Source of the DNA: an uncultured Christensenella sp.
Lineage (GTDB): Bacteria; Bacillota; Clostridia; Christensenellales; Borkfalkiaceae
Assembly: GCA_910586365.1 (NCBI GenBank)
Contig: CAJUGP010000004.1
Location: 16,002 to 80,001, forward strand
DNA length: 64,000 nucleotides
Direction: 5' to 3'
Shown: positions 62,895-64,000 of the stretch, piece by piece
Layout: each line of letters opens with the position of its first letter
Position numbering within the stretch: the first letter of the stretch is position 1
The notes under the pieces: generated by a model
Database searches by the model: none
Seen by the model: only the letters and a program-made list of their open reading frames with translations
Told to the model about the DNA's origin: nothing
Translations under genes and position numbers: made by a program

Positions 62895-62955
62895 TTTTTC
62901 TTTTCCGCCTCGTTTTTTGCTATCCTTAAAGAAATTTTATCGGGAGCAAAAAATC

Positions 62956-63561
62956 ATGACTACGTACGCTTATGCAAGGGTTTCTTCCAAAGACCAAAAT
63001 TTAGAACGGCAGATCGCCGCGTTCCTCTCTTTCGGGATCGAAAAAAGCCGCATTTTCTCCGACAGGAAAAGCGGCAAAGACTTCGAGCGCAAGGAATACA
63101 AAAAGCTGATCAAAAAACTCAAACGCGGCGATTTACTCGTGATAAAGTCGATCGACCGTTTAGGGCGCAATTACGACCAGATCATAGCGGAATGGACGCA
63201 TATCACGAATACCGTGGGCGCGGACGTGCTCGTTTTAGACATGCCGCTTTTGGATACCCGCACGAAAGCGGATACGCTTGTGGGCAGGTTTATCTCGGAC
63301 GTTGTTTTGCAAGTCCTCTCGTTCGTCGCCCAAAACGAGCGGGAAAACATAAAAACGCGGCAAGCCGAAGGGATCCGCGCCGCGCTCGGCAAGGGCATCA
63401 AGTTCGGCAGACCGCAAACCGCTTATTCCGACGAATTTCTCGCCGTCGCCGCGGACTATCTTGCAAAGCGTATTTCTTCCGAAACCGCCATGCGCTTGCT
63501 CGGCTTAAAGAAAAATAATTTTTATTATCATATCTACCGTATCAAAGCCCTGCATCGGTAA
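62956..63561 (+). CDS. Serine recombinase (resolvase/invertase family)
   Basis: A 201-residue small serine recombinase. The catalytic Ser is at about position 10 in YARVSSKDQNLERQ, with active-site Arg in IKSIDRLGRN and a long E-helix (about 105-140). The C-terminal helix-turn-helix (about 160-195) contains AKRISSETAMRLLGLKKNNFYYHI. Such enzymes invert or resolve DNA at 26-28-bp sites with a 2-bp core, which is what flanks the promoter just upstream. I chose ATG 62956 after GGGAG. It is divergent from the LRR lipoprotein gene. It could also be a remnant of a mobile element. Confidence 0.93.
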   Translation: MTTYAYARVSSKDQNLERQIAAFLSFGIEKSRIFSDRKSGKDFERKEYKKLIKKLKRGDLLVIKSIDRLGRNYDQIIAEWTHITNTVGADVLVLDMPLLDTRTKADTLVGRFISDVVLQVLSFVAQNERENIKTRQAEGIRAALGKGIKFGRPQTAYSDEFLAVAADYLAKRISSETAMRLLGLKKNNFYYHIYRIKALHR

Positions 63562-63562
63562 C

Positions 63563-63598
63563 AAAAAGACAAGCGCCGAATACGGCGCTTGTCTTTTT
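63563..63598. terminator. Bidirectional terminator after the recombinase gene
   Basis: A 16-bp stem of AAAAAGACAAGCGCCG and CGGCGCTTGTCTTTTT around AATA, able to stop transcription from both sides. Confidence 0.92.
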
Positions 63599-64000
63599 TT
63601 ATTTCTTCTTTTTCGGTTCTGCGGGAGCTTCCGCTTTCTTCTGCGTCGGTTTCTTTTGCTCCGCCTGCCCTTTGGGTTTGCTCTTTTCGGCTTTTTCGGG
63701 CTGTTCGGGTTGTTTTGCGGCTTTCTTTTCGGGTTCCGCTTTCGGCGCTTTCTCTTTCTTCACGGGCTTTTCCGTTTTTTCCGCCGCGGTCGGTTTCTCC
63801 GCTGCGGGCTGTTCCGCCTGTTTCTCTTGCTGCGCAGCGGCAGGCTTTTCGGAAGGCTTTTTCTTTGCGATTTTGGGCTTTTTCTCGCGGCTGTCGAGCT
63901 TCTGAATGACCTTCGAGCCGAAAATCTTTTCACGGAATCCCTTTACGAACACAAGAACGGCAAGCACCGCAACAACCGCGGCAAACAGGACGATAAACAC
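63599..64000 (-). CDS. Lys/Ala/Pro/Glu-rich membrane-anchored protein (partial at window end)
   Basis: At least 133 residues, open to the window edge; a GTG at 63998-64000 could be the start or an internal codon. One hydrophobic helix (about residues 1-20) is followed by a short basic stretch and about 95 residues of low-complexity Lys, Ala, Pro, Glu and Gln. No domain is recognised. It may be a membrane-tethered polycationic linker, or the tail of a larger protein. The low-complexity style resembles the tails of GlgA, GlgB and PlsC in this genome. Confidence 0.6.
   Translation of the reverse strand: MFIVLFAAVVAVLAVLVFVKGFREKIFGSKVIQKLDSREKKPKIAKKKPSEKPAAAQQEKQAEQPAAEKPTAAEKTEKPVKKEKAPKAEPEKKAAKQPEQPEKAEKSKPKGQAEQKKPTQKKAEAPAEPKKKK

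Overview
The window looks like the chromosome of a spore-forming Clostridia-type Bacillota, probably an uncultivated gut lineage. The evidence is a spoIIIA operon, spoIVB, GerW/YtfJ and dac genes, GlgC plus GlgD, a Na+-pump decarboxylase operon, an IspH-S1 fusion, and AGGAGG-type ribosome binding sites with consensus TTGACA/TATAAT promoters. GC content is moderate. No prophage, IS element or CRISPR array was seen. Taxonomy below class level is not determined.

From 1 to 21 kb every gene is on the + strand: spoIIIAB (cut by the window edge) to spoIIIAH; asp23-like, nusB, folD, ispA, dxs, tlyA, nadK, recN, spoIVB; a SpoIIM-like membrane protein, a DacF-type carboxypeptidase, lysA, a YjbR-like gene; then a site-2 protease, scpA, scpB, a DUF2953 gene, ytfJ, a DacB-type carboxypeptidase and rluB. 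The site-2 protease reading frame is broken by a 16-bp tandem duplication. xseA, xseB, argR and spo0A, usual members of this block, are absent.

At 21.2 kb the coding strand flips. From lexA to 62.7 kb nearly all protein genes are on the - strand: lexA; a Xer-like tyrosine recombinase with an unusual 345-bp upstream region (two perfect inverted DnaA boxes and two palindromes); a glycogen operon (glgB-glgC-glgD-glgA-glgP-GH13); ilvC; murC; csp; htpG; a long operon from a carboxyltransferase subunit through OadG, biotin carrier, OadB, OadA, surE, a BaiN-like flavoprotein, an AroH-Cmk fusion and plsC to IspH-S1; a VTT membrane protein; proC-rnhA; polA-coaE-slt; a GH42 beta-galactosidase; and a 1058-residue leucine-rich-repeat lipoprotein. 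Three tRNA genes (Trp, Leu-UAA, Leu-CAA) are on the + strand.

The most interesting locus is at 62.7-63.6 kb. The lipoprotein gene (-) and a serine recombinase gene (+) diverge from a short segment holding a promoter. That segment is bounded by two 28-bp recombination-site-like sequences whose central dinucleotides (GT and AC) are in inverted orientation. I infer a DNA-inversion switch in which the promoter now points at the recombinase and, when flipped, would point at the surface lipoprotein. Other notable observations are a dispersed 24-bp motif found six times (three times inside unrelated genes in the same reading frame), four promoters whose -10 box lies about 6-11 nt before the start codon (leaderless or nearly so), and two terminator-like hairpins that contain a start codon.
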